DNA of 64,000 nt from Cryptomeria japonica (Eukaryota > Streptophyta > Pinopsida > Cupressales > Cupressaceae), in NCBI RefSeq assembly GCF_030272615.1, contig NC_081414.1, positions 779,874,119-779,938,118 on the forward strand, in the 5' to 3' direction. The notes under the pieces are model-generated. The model saw only the letters and a program-made list of their open reading frames with translations. It was not told where the DNA came from and made no database searches. This document shows positions 22,501 through 35,497 of this stretch, in pieces. Positions within the stretch are counted from its first letter, which is position 1; each line of letters begins with the position of its first letter. A program made the position numbers and the translations under genes.

Positions 22501-23613
22501 TATTGGCATGAGACATTCCATTGATGATCACATGTCGTCATTGATGACAACTCGAGTTAGATATCCAATCCGCAATTCATGATTCATTAATATCAGAAGA
22601 TTGATTGAGGTCCTGTGAGTAGAACCGAGTGTATAGTGTTTTGGTTGGCAGACCAATTGTGTTAAGTGTTTCATGTCATGGATCTCAGAGATACACGGTG
22701 GTTGTGTAATATGCCTTATTCAAGGATTGTGGCCTTCGGTGATAAGTTTTTGATAAGTTGGAAGATTTGGTAGATAGTTTTCTAGTAAAATAATTTTTAT
22801 CAACAATAGAATGTGGATATTCATTGTGCGGATCTTGCAGATAGATTTTGGTGGTTTTTTGTGTGTTCAAGGTTGTTGAGCCGACCTGTGGGAAGTGTGT
22901 GGACATTTCATTTTGGTCTGTTTGGTTGTTTTTCGGATTGGATTGAGTTGACCTTAGGTAACACATTTCAATTATGTGTTAGGCAGTTTTTGGGTTGATA
23001 TGAAACATATCTAATTTGATGTTGTGGATATATATGAGCGATTGATTTGACCATTTATGGTATTGTGGATATGTGTGATATGTGTATGAGTGATTGCGCA
23101 CAATTTCAAATACATAATTGAAAGATTTGTGCTTTGGTATAATGCAGAATAGCAAACTAGATAAACATGATGTGTATTGTGTTTAACCAGAGCTATACTC
23201 AGGCATTTGTTGATGTTATTCACTATTTCAAACCTTCTTGTACCTCTTGTAATCATTTTGTAACCTTCCGAGTTGTAGCTCTTATTGTAATTGAGCAATG
23301 AGCTTTAGGCAGTGTGCATGAATGCATGTGCATTCCCCTTATGTAATATTTTTACACTTCTAACAAAGTATATTAATATTGTGGGTTTGAATCCCACTGT
23401 TGTTTTTCCCTTAACCAGGTTCCATGTAAAAAACTTGTTGTTATGGTATTATTGTTGTTTCCTTTATGTTTCTACACTTTACTTTTATTCATTTGCGTCA
23501 AGTGGTTTAAAGGACAGATTAAGAATGTTAAAAATTGCAGAACACTAATTCACCCCCACTCTCTCCCCTCCACCTTCCCCTTTTCCCCCTCTCAGTGTTC
23601 CTTGAATCCAACA
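22501..23613 (+). repeat. Solo copia LTR, TSD AATCA
   Basis: The 1113-base unit is bounded by AATCA at 22496-22500 and 23614-23618. It starts TATTGGCATG (TG end changed to TA) and ends CCAACA. It carries the CACCCCC...CTCTCAGTGTTCC end seen in the other copia LTRs here, with no internal region next to it, so it is a recombination scar of a full element. Confidence 0.85.
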
Positions 23614-23618
23614 AATCA

Positions 23619-24187
23619 ATATACTTAGTTTTTCGTTCTTGTAGATTTTGTCAAGTTTATCTATTACAATTGATATCCATGACCTTTTCCATGAACTATT
23701 TAATCAATTATGTCTATATATTTGATTTTCATGATTTTATCTACAAGTTATGCACAATAATACAAAAATCTAGGATAAGGATTGTATGTGAAATGGGTTT
23801 TGTTGGTTTCTTTTACTTGGATCTCAAATTTTAATTTAATTTTATTCCTTCCCATGATCATATAATGCTCCTAATTTTTTTCATTGTTGGATCTTATATA
23901 TCAATTACTTACATATAAATAAGATTGTATATATATATATATATAATTCTTATAGAAAATGAAAATTATTTGAAATTCATATTATTCTATAATTACTTGT
24001 TTTGTTAGATTTATTGTCTAATTATAAGATTAAGGTTAGAATCTGGATAAGATAGTACTAATTAAGCTTGAAATTAGGTTTGTATTTAGAGTTAGGAATA
24101 GGATTATGACGAGAATTGGAATTAGAATTAGAACTAAGATTGCAAGTAAGCGTCAAATTAAGGTTATGATTGAGTTTAATGTTAGCC
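23619..24187. other. AT-rich spacer with simple repeats
   Basis: A short TA run lies at about 23928-23943, and a low-complexity tract of GAATTAG-like units at 24060-24160. No coding region was seen. Confidence 0.5.
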
Positions 24188-24730
24188 TCCCGTCCGGTAC
24201 AAAAGACTTCAGTTAACCAATTCACACCTTGAGGCAAACATGACTGACTCGCAGTCCTCGAGACTAACTAGAAGGAACGCTAAAATGGCGACAGAACGGA
24301 GTGGTGTCGGTGCGCTGTCAAATCTGTTGTCTATTTGATGCCGTGTAGAGAAAGAATGCCTCAGTGACAAAAGAACAATCACGATTTTGGTGCACTGTCA
24401 AATCTTTCTTTATTTGATTCCTCGTAGTGCTTCGTTGAATGCGATGCTTTGAAATATTTTAGATTTTTAAGTTATTATGGGATTCTAATACTTATCTCTC
24501 AGACTTGGACGTTTGATTGACGGCATTCTAGTGCTCAAAGCAGTCAAATTTCTAAAATTATCTACGCGGGATTCACTGCATTACTTCGGCCATGTCGTTC
24601 ATTGCGTAGCCTGTTTATTTTCTTTTCAAAGTCGAAAATAAAACAAACATAGCCCACCATCCACGCAACAATTCAGTGAACATTAAGCGTTTGTCTTAGC
24701 AATTACTGTGAGTATTGCAGTGCTGTAACT
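24188..24730 (+). pseudogene. Relic of a third receptor kinase: promoter plus first codons only
   Basis: It is collinear with 36269-36560 upstream of and into gene 2. Shared landmarks are a CCGTCCGGTACAAAAGACTT-like word, the ACGCGGGATT block, CCATGTCG, GTAGCCTGTTTATTTTCT and AATTACTGTGAGTATTGCAG from the signal-peptide region. The TATA box of the paralogues (TATTTAAA) is replaced by CTTTTCAAA, the ATG has become GTG (24676-24678) and a one-base deletion follows. Similarity stops at about 24730, so lectin and kinase domains are absent. It is a dead truncated duplicate lying between the two live genes. Confidence 0.8.
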
Positions 24731-25569
24731 TCGTAGTCTTTGTTTGTCTTCTAAGCCTTTCACATTTCATCTACATCATATCATATGTCATTTTTATTGT
24801 TGATTACTTTTCATCTTTATTGATTCTCTCTTTAATTGTATTTAGTCATGTTGCTAATAATAGTTAAGTGTAGCTTTCATCAACTTACCCTTTAGCAATA
24901 AAGGAATGTAAACATTATAAAATCTAATGTATCAATTTTTTATTGGTATATTGTTGGTTTATCATAACATCACATATACACTAAACATAATGTATCACCG
25001 TGAATAGATAGTTGGATGCAAAATTTGTGTATGGATATATTATCAATGAAAATCCTTTTAATACATAGACACTCTTTTAATATCATAATTGAGTTTATTA
25101 CCAAATGTCATTAATTTGAAACACTTCTTATTTAAAGTTTAACTAAAATCTGATCCTACAATAACCAATCACAAAGATAAGGGGATGCCTGGGTAATCTC
25201 TATATGAAATAAAATAAGAAATTCATATATATGTGTGTGTGTGGGCAAAGTGAGAATGCATAATTTGTATTATTGATAAGAAATAAAAGATACATAGGAG
25301 AAAATATTATCAAAAAAGAGCTAAATCATTTCATAGCTTAGGTTGAAGACTTCAACAAAAACCACAAAAAACTAACTCAAAGAGCATTGCTCGATCTAAG
25401 AAACTATTTGCAAACCTAGAATGTTCTAATTACATACCCTATACGAGCTACATTTAAGAAACTTATAACTATAGGGAAAGCTTCTAACAATAGCAAAATT
25501 CTTTATCTATGAAAATGAAACCAAAAAGATACATTCCATTCAACAATCAAAGATATTGCATGAAACTCT
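24731..25569. other. AT-rich spacer, no gene recognised
   Basis: No open frame of note. A short GT run occurs near 25230-25242. Confidence 0.5.
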
Positions 25570-25963
25570 AAGTTTCCAGTGAAGTCTCTCCTGTCACCTC
25601 ATGCCATGCATTTTTCTCCTGATGAGCATTATCTCCAAACTTGAAGCACACAAAAAACCCTTTCGGTACCCGTACAGTCCTTTCCATGGTAGGAAACTTC
25701 TCAACCCTCTTGTGGTGAGGTTAGTGAAGTACCAAATGATGAACAAAGTAAAAAAGATCTGAGAACTAGGTTGCGTCTAGCGAAGAAATCAGCTCCAAGA
25801 ATAGCCCTAGCTCATTCTCAAAAATCATGCAGTAGATTGATTCAATTCCTATTTTTATAGCATTGCATAGGCTTACATAATGAGACCTCTTCTTTGAGAA
25901 CTTGCTTGGGACAATCCTGGCCACCCATCCCTTGCCATTCAACAAGTCATATTTTTTCACTAA
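25570..25963 (-). pseudogene. Unrecognised degenerate ORF
   Basis: On the minus strand a frame of about 130 codons is open from 25960 to 25766 and continues to about 25570 with three stops. It has a non-random composition (for example RVPKGFFVCFKFGDN) and looks like an old protein-coding fragment. I cannot place it in a family. It stands just upstream of, and opposite to, the gypsy protease remnant, so it may be a host gene fragment or another element piece. Confidence 0.35.
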
Positions 25964-26066
25964 CTATTCAATATCATTAGCAAAAATCAAGCCCTCTTTG
26001 ACATAACTTGAACAAAAATGCAATAGAGACCCATAATTCTCAAGTAAGCGAAAAGAAAAACTCTCA

Positions 26067-26727
26067 CGAGGCATGCTCATTGATCCTAGTGATACTATTG
26101 TTGCACTTGATGGCCCATTGTTTATCACTGTAAAGATCAATGACAAAATCTCACAAGGGGTGCTCATTGATCTAGTGTGTATGGTGAATGTGGTAACTAA
26201 AGAATATCTTTACATTTTACTTCTGCATCAAGTAACATATTACAAATTAGATGTTATGGTCAAGTTACATGATGATTTATCTTGCCCTACTATTGGCTCC
26301 ACTACTCTCCTCATTAAGGTTTGTACTTGGTTCTTATATGTGAATTTTTTTATCATTCTGATATCAGATCATTTTCATGTGAAGTTGGGACATCCTTGGC
26401 TCTCTTTCATGAAAGCTATCCCTTCTACTATTCATATATATTTAAAATTCCCTCATAATGGCACTATCATAGCAACTAATTATAGCTTTTACCAACCCAC
26501 AGTGAAACGTGGTAATTTCACCATTGATTACTTTTGGCCTAAAAAACCCGAGCCTCTCAAGCCTCGAAATGATGCCCTTTTTTCTATCTTATAAAAAATT
26601 GAAAAATGAGATGAGCATATCTTTGAGTAAGCCTAGAGACCCTATACCTATTATTTCTCCTATAAAATTGTCCTCACTTAGACCTCACTTTGGAATTCCA
26701 TGTTGCAAGGCCCAATTGCAATACTAA
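26067..26727 (+). pseudogene. Gypsy protease-region remnant
   Basis: The 173-codon frame at 26073-26594 and the overlapping frame to 26727 resemble the retropepsin region of gypsy elements. GVLIDLVCMVNVV stands at the expected active site with the usual small residues after Asp replaced, and VKLGHPWLSFMKAIPS is the conserved segment after it. Reverse transcriptase and integrase are missing and the LTR follows directly, so this is an internally deleted element. Confidence 0.65.
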
Positions 26728-26759
26728 TTATTCTCACACAACGCATCTATTTCACAATT

Positions 26760-27720
26760 TTATCATTTTTATAGATTAAATTAGCCACAAATTGGGCCCC
26801 CCTAATGGTCATCTTTGGTGAGTGGCAAAACTAGCCCCATGTCGGCCTGCTATAGAAATTCAATTGTATTTTTGATAAGGAATTATAAAAGGAGGTTTAC
26901 CCCTCTTATTTTTACCCTAATTCAATTCCTAAACTCATTCAAGATCTCGATTACACTTTAGAAAATTGAAGTGAGAAAGCAATCAGTATTTCATAAAGCA
27001 TTGGAGCACAAGTGAAGTCAAAATTTAAGTATTAGACATGGCATTCATGATCTATATTTTATAAAGACAACCTACATGAAACCATAATTCCTTTATGGAG
27101 ACAAATAAAAATTCATTGAGGTGTATCATTAGTGTTTCAACCATTTTTAGCATTTCCTTCAAAAGAAAATCATTTATGGTAGTCTATCATTTACATTTAT
27201 CGATTCAATTTCATGGTTAATTCAAAAAATTGGGTTTGACCTAAGAAAACCCCCATTCCCAACAAATTTCCCCTTTTCTCTATGTCCAAGAATAGGTATA
27301 GAGTTTTAGTGAGGCAGATCGACATAATTCACAGAGGCAAATAGGTTCAACTTTTGACAGCGAGAAATTCAAAGGACCATGGCGAATTGATACTAACTTT
27401 TCCTGAGAATCAGCCCAAACTTTAAGAAATAGATTTGAAACATATTCTTTTTCTCAATTAAAAGTTGGTGGCTCCATACAATATCTATATCTTACTATTT
27501 CTATTAGATTACTTCAACAATTTACTATATTACCCTAATCTTCTACAATTCAACTTGAGGATAGACCCCTACCAAAGGAACTTGGAATCAGATCAGAATC
27601 TTAGTCTTTCAACGCTAGATCTATTATAATACTCTCCTCCCTAATGTGATGGTTAATTAGGTCATTTAGTGGTTCTATTATCTTAATTTAATCCTAACCC
27701 TATTTTTGTACCATTATAGG
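26760..27720 (+). repeat. Gypsy-type LTR copy 2
   Basis: It matches copies 1 and 3 in order: TATAAAAGGAGGTT at about 26885, the GAGAAAGCAATCA region, GGTTTGACCTAAGAAAACCCC at about 27232 and an AT-rich tail. It lies right of the protease remnant in the same orientation and so is probably its 3' LTR. Ends are approximate. Confidence 0.65.
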
Positions 27721-30700
27721 AATAATCCTAGAAATCATTATTGCTTGTGACAGTATCATGAGTAGAGATGGCCTCTTCTAGCAACCTTCCTCCAATATAT
27801 CTAAATAGTCCATCCTATATTGGCTTCTAGTGAACCTACAAGTGGGCTCATTTTCTCTGTATGAAACCATCAAACCCATTCAAAATCAAGATCTCCTCTT
27901 TGCTTGAGGTCATATCAAATCCCTTTTTAACACCTTCAATTGTCAATACCTACATGTCAGCATATAAAAAGTATCTTCTTATGAAAATTAATCGATTTGA
28001 GGGTAAAAAAATTTGTTATTTGAGGTGTTTCTATATTATGGACCACTACTATAGCTATCCACCACATCTCCAAATTGGGGGATTTTTTCCTCACTTTGGT
28101 ATATATTTCTTAGCATTAGATGTCAATGATTATTGTAACTATTAGTTTACAACAATTCATATTCACATCTATTATAATTATTTGATTTTTATAACAACAA
28201 ATTGATCAACTCAGTCACATTTTTCTAAACTATCTAATTGATGTCATAAAAGTTTCAATTATATGTTAATTATCTAGGTATTTTAAATCTTACAAAGGAG
28301 GGGGAATTTTTCATTTTTCCATAACTTGCAATAGGAGAGTCAAAATTTCAATTGTGGATTGCTGATATAAAGCTCATTATATATCTATTCAAATGAGTAG
28401 TTTCACAACTAGATATTCTCATACCTTATTGTTATTTTTCAACTTTTAGTGTAGTAGAATTTAAAATAGGCCTAGTTTATGGTAACTTGATTATGTAATT
28501 ACTTTTGATTATTAGCTCAAAATTTAGTACCATTTTTTATGAAAGTTCATATTTTCCCATGTCGCACAAATTGGGTCTATTTTCATTTTAAAATACTCTA
28601 AGTTATAAAGTGCCCAAATCAGTGGTGGCTCTCTAATCAAGGAGGAATTTAATTTTTTTTCTACATTTAAGTCAATGATTTTGTAATCATGGTGAAAATA
28701 AAATATGATCATTGTGGAAAAAACCTAGAAAATTTGTGTACTTTTAGATTTTTTGAAAAATATAAAGGGTTCTATAAACAAGGCCTCAAGATATCAAGTT
28801 CTTTTCTTTTAGCACCTGCACTTTTAATTCCATTCAATCTCGTTCAAACATCTTGTGAGACACCATCATTTGGTGATGAAAAATGTAGTCACATGGCTTA
28901 CATATGGCCTATATTGAGATTCCATCTCCCATGTCATCTATTAGTACATTTGAATGTAATGTTCAGTCACCCATGAGTTCTATTGATTGTTTTCATTAGG
29001 ATCTTCATATTTGTCTTTTCATATCTACCATATTGGGATGCATATCTACCAAACATATCTACTTTGTTTGTTAAATTCTACCTTGTAGATTTGAATTGCA
29101 CCATTAAGCACATTGATCTTCTATTTGATGATAGTTACATAAACATAGTTGTCACTGTATTGTCATATTTTGATCTTTCTCATGGCTCACCTATATCGAC
29201 TTACGTCATAATATATTTTACAAATCCCCATGAGTTTAATCTGACTTACTCAAAATCATATGTAGATTACAATATCATATTCATATAGGTCTAATTATCA
29301 CCATACATCTATTGTCCTTGTTCATTAATCTTATATTGTACCTAATCCATCATCTTAATATTTATTATGTCATAGCATTAGGTTGGATATTATGGATCTC
29401 CTACCATGGGTATCATATTAATCTTACAATTATGTGTAGAATTCAGAGATATTCATTATACTTCATACATATTTATATCAATAATGGTAAGTCATCTTGA
29501 ACACATTATTAGTATTGTTTCTTTACTTATATTATGAAAAGTAAACCATTACAAAGGTAATCCAATCTTTCTAGGAATAAAATTTCTACCCTCCACTCAG
29601 AGAGGTCTTCAAGTACCTAAAACCTTTAGGGTTACCTTCTAATTTACCAAATATTTTTATTAACCATGTATAGAAAAGATCCAAGTTTTGGGGACTTCAA
29701 AAACAAAAACAAAATATCATAGAGGTCTCTTAGACAACCTATAAATCTCTCTATCTAAGGTAAGTACATGGGTGTGGACAATAGCATGGTGCACCTAACA
29801 TCTTGTACAAATAGAAAAATAGGATTGTCACAAAGAAACAAAAAATAAACTATATAAAATTTTGAATATCAAAAGCTAATAAATATGATTACATTTTAGA
29901 ATAAGTGACTAAAGTGAGAGTAGTGAATAAGGCTAATAATTAAAATGACAAAGGGAGATTCATATACCACTAGAAATATAGATAATGTTCACTGACTTCT
30001 TTGAAGTGGCTTCTTCAACTACACCTACATACAAAAGACCAAAGAAATATGTTGGGCATCTATATAGGTGTTTGCCTAAGTCAAACCCCCACTTTGGTGT
30101 TCCCACCTCCATAAAAAACCAAGACAAAGATAATGGTAATAAACATAAAATAAAATAAATAAATGGAATAGTAAGACAATATGCTCAATAATTGCAAATA
30201 ATTAGCACTCCTCAAGCAAATAAATTAGGCAACCTACAAGTGCAATAGAGAAGTGACAATGGAGTCCACAAGATGATAGTGATCTCTTCATATGGTGACA
30301 ACAAATGTAGTAAGATACCATTGTAACAATGAAGATGATGGAAAAATCACATGTATATGGCCAAGTAAGAGTGCTTTTGTGACTAAGTCCTGAATGAGAG
30401 AGTACCAAAACAAAGGTGTAGAATGAAAGAACATTGTGAATGAAGTTTAAAAAGATGATTTAGAGCTAAAATGGAGATCTTTTGACAAAGGAAAATGACT
30501 CCATAAGTTGATGCAAGCTAGTAGAGGAATTATACTATCATAACATGGAAAGTTTAATGTCCCAATGGCTAACACGATCATGGGGTTTTGTTTGTTCATG
30601 CACATTGCATGGGCTATGTAGTGTGCATGCATCTGAGTAAAAACCAAACCTAATAATCAAGAAATCAAACATGTGGACTGATAAGGTATGTTGTGGACCA

Positions 30701-31364
30701 AGATTAAGATTAGAGATCGTAAGTGTCTTAATTATAACTAAAGGGGAAGGTGTACGTGATGTGAAATTTCATGGGATACAATTTACATTACACTTTTCAA
30801 TAAGAGAAATGTTGTTCAATATTTTTGGATCATATTTAATATCTAGTGTTGAGCATCTACAAATACTATAGGAATAATATTAAGGGGAGGATGCATAGTT
30901 TCTCTTATCTTATCAAGTTTTGGAGGAAGCATTTCCTCACATGGAGTTCATTACTTCACATTTTTTGGGGGTAACATAACCTTCTCTTTGTTATCTTTTA
31001 CTGGGAGAATATTCTAATACCTTGTGATAGTGGTAGTCCTTGGGGGATCATCATGGGTCCTTTCTTATTTTACTTGTCTTATTTAGATGTATATTTCATT
31101 TCATACATCATTTATCTTTTGGAGGAGTTTTATTTTTACTAGTTTTTCTACTTTATCTCCATTTTATGAAAAAATTGTATGTGAGTACAGAACATGGCCT
31201 AGCAGGCAGGACTCATCATATTGCATATTACTCCCTAAGTTGTACTTAAGGGGGTTTTAGTATTAATAGAGTCATCATGCACCTAGTTAGCTAATCACCT
31301 CTCTAAGATCGACTTATTCACACCTAGCTTAAGTATAATTAGTCTATTTAATAATTTTATCTCA
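27721..31364. other. AT-rich spacer, no gene recognised
   Basis: Several short ORFs (up to 101 codons) lack any family resemblance and are rich in Ile, Phe and Tyr, as expected from random AT-rich frames. No LTR ends, primer sites or tRNA-like folds were seen. Confidence 0.5.
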
Positions 31365-33220
31365 CTTATAGCTTCTTCTTAAGGCTTTCATGTAGCTACA
31401 AAGGAAATACCAATCCACCTTGTCATAAGCCTTTTTAATATCTAATTTTATCAGAATATTAGGTTGCCCTTGAAACTAATAGGAATGGATAGCTTCCTGA
31501 ACTATGATAATCCCATCCAAACTTGATCTATTGGGTACAAAGCCAATTTGTTCTTCTGATATTATGGCAAGCAGTAGTTGTTTTAGTCTATTAGCCATGA
31601 CTTTTGCTAGTAGTTTGTAATTCATGTTGCATAAAGAAATGGGCCTAAATTCTTCCCACTTTGAGGGGTTCTCCTTTGGGAGTAAGGCCAGAAAGGTATT
31701 ATTGATTTCTTTTAGGAACTTCCCTGCACTTTGGGTAGATTCCAAGGCATCAATAACTTCGTCCCCTAATATGTGCCAACATTTCTGAAAAAAAACTAGC
31801 AGGGAAGCCATCCAGTCCAGGGGCTTTATCTCCTTGAAATTGTACCAGAGTAGTTTTTACTTCTTCATGGGTGATCTTGGAGTTTAAAATTTGATTATAA
31901 TCTTTTGTTATTTAATTTGGGTATGTTATTCAATAAGGTTCTATTGTTAGGAAGGTCCGAGTGGTCCTAGTTATTGAGAATATTTTCAAAGTACGTGGTA
32001 GCATCTTCTGCAATCAGATTTTGATTCATAATAATCTGATCACTATCATTGATGATCTGAGTTATCTTATTTACTGCCCTTTTCATTTTGACATTGTTAT
32101 GGAAAAATTTAGTGTTTTCGTCTCTATCTTCTAGCCATGTCTCTCAAGATTTCTATTTCCAGTATATCTCTTCTCTGGCCATAATGCCTTCATATTCACA
32201 TAAAAGGTTTTTTTTCAGCCTCATATGTTTCAAGGGTCATCCTGTATTGCATCACAACGTTATTTATTGTTTCCAACTCTTTTTCAATTCTTGACTTCTC
32301 TTCGAAGATGTTTTTAAATTTCTTTTTGTTCCATTTGAACAGTTTGTGTTTAATCTCTTTCAGCTTAGAGACAAGACAATACATTTTAGATCCTTCAAAG
32401 ACAATGTCCTTCCACCATTTTTGTATGTTGGGGAGGAAGTCTTCATGTGTAAACCACACCATTTTAAACTTGAAAGGGTACCCAGTTTTCTTTGCTTCCC
32501 CCATAAGTTCTAATAGTACCGGGTAATGATCAGAGCCTGACCATGACAATACGATAGTTTTTAATTTTGTTTTGAGGTTGGTCAAGTCTCCTTCGAGGAA
32601 AAATATCTCAAGTGTTTCTACAATGTTGGAGAATCCTTTTCTTCTACAATTCCATGTGTGAAAACCCATCTCAGTCTTGATTTCCAGAAGGTTATTGTTA
32701 TTTATCCAGTTTGCGAAGTCTCTTTGTGGTTGTCTTATGGTTTTTATCCCACCGCTTTTATCAGTTGAGTATAATATGGTGTTGAACTCACCACCTATGA
32801 TGATGTGTTTCTCATCTTGATTGTTTAAGAAGTGTTCAATTTCCCACGAAACTAATCTCTTTTTATCTGTTGGAATTGGGCCATATACATTAATGATGAT
32901 AAAATCAAGATTTAGGCTAAGGGCTCTTACTTTACTAGCCATCCAGTTTTGCATCTTGGTATGTCATGTAAATGCAACTGAGTTCTTTTTCAACAGTATA
33001 CCCAGTCCACCTGATGCCCCTATAGACTCCACCATTTCCATTTGCCATTGGGTGAATTTTTTACTAAAATTGATCATATCAGTCTTACCCAGTTTTGTTT
33101 CTTGTAGCATAACTAGGTCCATAGTAGATTTCAATATGCTTCCCTTAGTCAAGTGTTGTTTGTTAGGGGCCCCCATACCCCTAACATTCCATGTTAGTAT
33201 ATTTATTCCTTTATGGGGGA
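31365..33220 (-). pseudogene. LINE ORF2: endonuclease and truncated reverse transcriptase
   Basis: The frame begins with NILTWNVRG near 33210 and has one TGA before 32954. It continues through a 252-codon open piece (32196-32954) with endonuclease motifs: LQETK with the catalytic Glu (about 33120), VYGP, IIGGEFN and SDHYP with catalytic Asp and His (about 32540). A decayed linker follows. The reverse transcriptase then starts at 31476-31811 (FRPISLCNMNYKLLAKVMANR, EEQIGFVPNRS) and ends after KKAYDKVDW. The enzyme would nick genomic DNA and prime reverse transcription there, but the polymerase active site is absent. Confidence 0.88.
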
Positions 33221-33436
33221 AAGGGCGAACTTTCCCTGACTCAACAAGGTTGTGATTTTGGTGTGTCCCTCTGCATCCCCATCCATTTTTCTTTTGTCTA
33301 AAAAAGACTTCTGACTACTTTTGTTGATAATGGATTTGCCACAGTCTGAAGTTAGTTTCTCATCTCCCATCTGGAGGATACCTTTTTTTTGTGGGTTGAT
33401 TGAGTTATTGTCTAATGTTATGTTATTTTCCCCTTC

Positions 33437-35042
33437 CTACATACTGATCAATTCATTAATAATGAATTCTCTTCCCTCATTTGCATTCAATCCTTCCACA
33501 AAAGGGGATTCCTCCAAAGTGGCAAAAATTGTGATGTTTTCCTCATGAGTAACTTGAGTCGGGTTGTTGTTTAATGACCGGGTTTTGAGGGGGGTCTGAT
33601 CATATTCTAGATTGGGGATGATGGCATTGTTTGCCCCATTAGTTGGAGTATCAATGAATACCTCCTCCAAAAATTCCTCAGCTAATTTCCCCATTAGGTT
33701 TTCTATGATGTTGTTCAATTCTGTTTGGATTCGTTCCTCATTAGCATAAGCAAGGGTTTCATTGTTATGTTCACTCTATCTGGAATGTTACGTAAGACCG
33801 AGGAAGGATAGGGTGTTGTGATATTAAAGTCTCTTGCTGACCAATGTTTATAATAAAGACACCCCTATCATTGCTAAATTGAATATCTACTATGTGCTTC
33901 GATACTCTGTAGTTATCTCTTACCTTAGCTTGAGACTTCTGTAAATTAGGGTTCGACCTTTTGCAGAATGTTAAATTTTCAGAGACTGGGCCATTATAAC
34001 ATAATAGTTATAGGGTGTAATTACCATCTACTGTATCTACGGTTATATTTTTTAGATTTTCCATGCCCTTATTTACTTCTATTAACAATTTTTTATCAGA
34101 TTTATCTGACCAATTTTCTTCTATGGCTATGAATTTGCCCAATTTATCCCTAATTTCTATAAGAATTTTGGCATGCATTAATTCAACAGGAACATTATGA
34201 ATTTATACCCATTTCGATGTTGTTTTGAATTCATATCTATTAGCATTGAATTTAGGTTGCCATTCAATAAAATTGAAATTTGCACATTTGTAAAAAATAT
34301 ATTCTTCATGCATTAGCTTGGATTTCAGAGACTTTTTGTAACATTCAATGTATAGAAAATTATTAGCTAAGGTAGTGGTACCTACCTGCCCATGGAATGT
34401 TATTTTCCACCATTCAACTATTCCTGCAAGAGGTTGATCATTCCCTCCCCATTTTGCAAAGAGCTCATGCCCTCTGTAGTAGTTACTCAATTCCATGGCT
34501 TCCCTGTGAGTCAAAATCTTAATACAATCTGAGTTGGGATTTATCAATGTTAGGGTATCCTCGCTCCTTGTCACTTTGATAGCATTCTTGCTTTCATGAT
34601 GAAGTGAGTTCCCCATCCTCGAAGCCGACTTCGAGCTAATTAAATTAGGGTATTGGTATGGCAATTCCTTTCCTCCATCCTTGGTAGGTCTTCTATAACC
34701 CTCCATATGATAGTTATGTGGGTGACAGTTTCACTATGGCTTTTGAAGGGGGTGGCCAAGACCAGATGTTGTCAGCCAAAATCCTAGTGGTATGCAGTTA
34801 GCATTGGTGACGCAACTAGGGATTCATGAGGTGAAAGGGATCACCCACACATTTGACTACACTAGAGGAGCCCTAGCCTCCCTTCTTTTTGCCCTAGCGG
34901 CTCTTTTGCCTTTCACTAGTTGCCACGGTTGATTCTGTGGAGACGGATCCTTGTCGGATGGAGGCCTTCCAACAAAGTTGCAACCCTTGCCCTGATGAGT
35001 ATGATGATCGTTGAGATGCAAAGCCATCTTTTTTCCCGACAT
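33437..35042 (-). pseudogene. LINE ORF1, DUF4283-like nucleic-acid-binding protein
   Basis: The open piece 34203-34706 (168 codons) has the layout of plant L1 ORF1 proteins with a DUF4283-type fold (ILTHREAMELSNYY...GNDQPLAGIVEWW). It continues with one stop into IHNVPVELMHAKILIEIRDKLG (about 34200-34130). Separate pieces lie at 34857-35042 (basic N-terminus) and 33437-33718 (acidic C-terminal region). The protein would coat LINE RNA. It is degenerate, with several stops. Confidence 0.65.
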
Positions 35043-35420
35043 AAATTCAACTGGTATTATATTATTATTATATTATTATATTTTTTAATTCTATTATCGG
35101 ATTCATATTATAATTTACAAATATATTAATATAATTATAATATAATACTATTATAAGAATAATAATATATTTAAATTATGTTAAAAATATGTTTTAATAT
35201 TTACATCAATAATAAACAAAATTCAACCTAACTTTAATACTAAAATAAAATAAACCCTACTTGATTAAATCGAATTGAACCCTAACACAAATTTAATGCT
35301 AACTTTAAAAGAAATTGAATTGTAATTAGAATTGAACTCTAATCATATAGAAAATTAAACTGAAACCCTATACCAAATCAAACCCAAACCTTTAGCAAAA
35401 TTGAACCCTAACCCTAACAT

Positions 35421-35423
<3 letters not shown>

Positions 35424-35496
<73 letters not shown>
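35424..35496 (+). repeat. Compound (CT)n(CA)n microsatellite
   Basis: About 15 CT units run directly into about 22 CA units. The tract begins the pyrimidine-rich left arm outside gene 2. Confidence 0.95.

Positions 35497-35497
<1 letters not shown>

Larger units (their letters stand above)
31365..35042 (-). mobile_element. L1-like LINE, 3' half of ORF2 missing
   Basis: On the minus strand an ORF1-like region (about 33440-35042) is followed by ORF2 with endonuclease and the N-terminal part of a reverse transcriptase. Recognisable sequence stops shortly after KKAYDKVDW at about 31420. The catalytic FADD block, the C-terminal part and any poly-A tail are not found. Scattered stops show that it is dead. 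Confidence 0.88.

Noticed and set aside
22472-23613. Solo LTR starting at TGTTGAATTC (22472)
   Set aside because: Flanking bases do not match; the start at 22501 gives a perfect AATCA duplication, so the later start was preferred.
28689-29500. Cluster of short plus-strand ORFs (95, 101 and 62 codons)
   Set aside because: No domain, no shared frame, hydrophobic AT-rich composition; expected by chance.
30050-30130. Similarity between 20.78-20.84 kb and 30.05-30.11 kb
   Set aside because: Only a few short words agree by eye; too weak to call a repeat without alignment.
35405-35420. Telomere-like CCCTAAC repeats near 35.4 kb
   Set aside because: Only about two units in a row, among loosely similar AACCCTA words in AT-rich DNA; far too short for an interstitial telomere.
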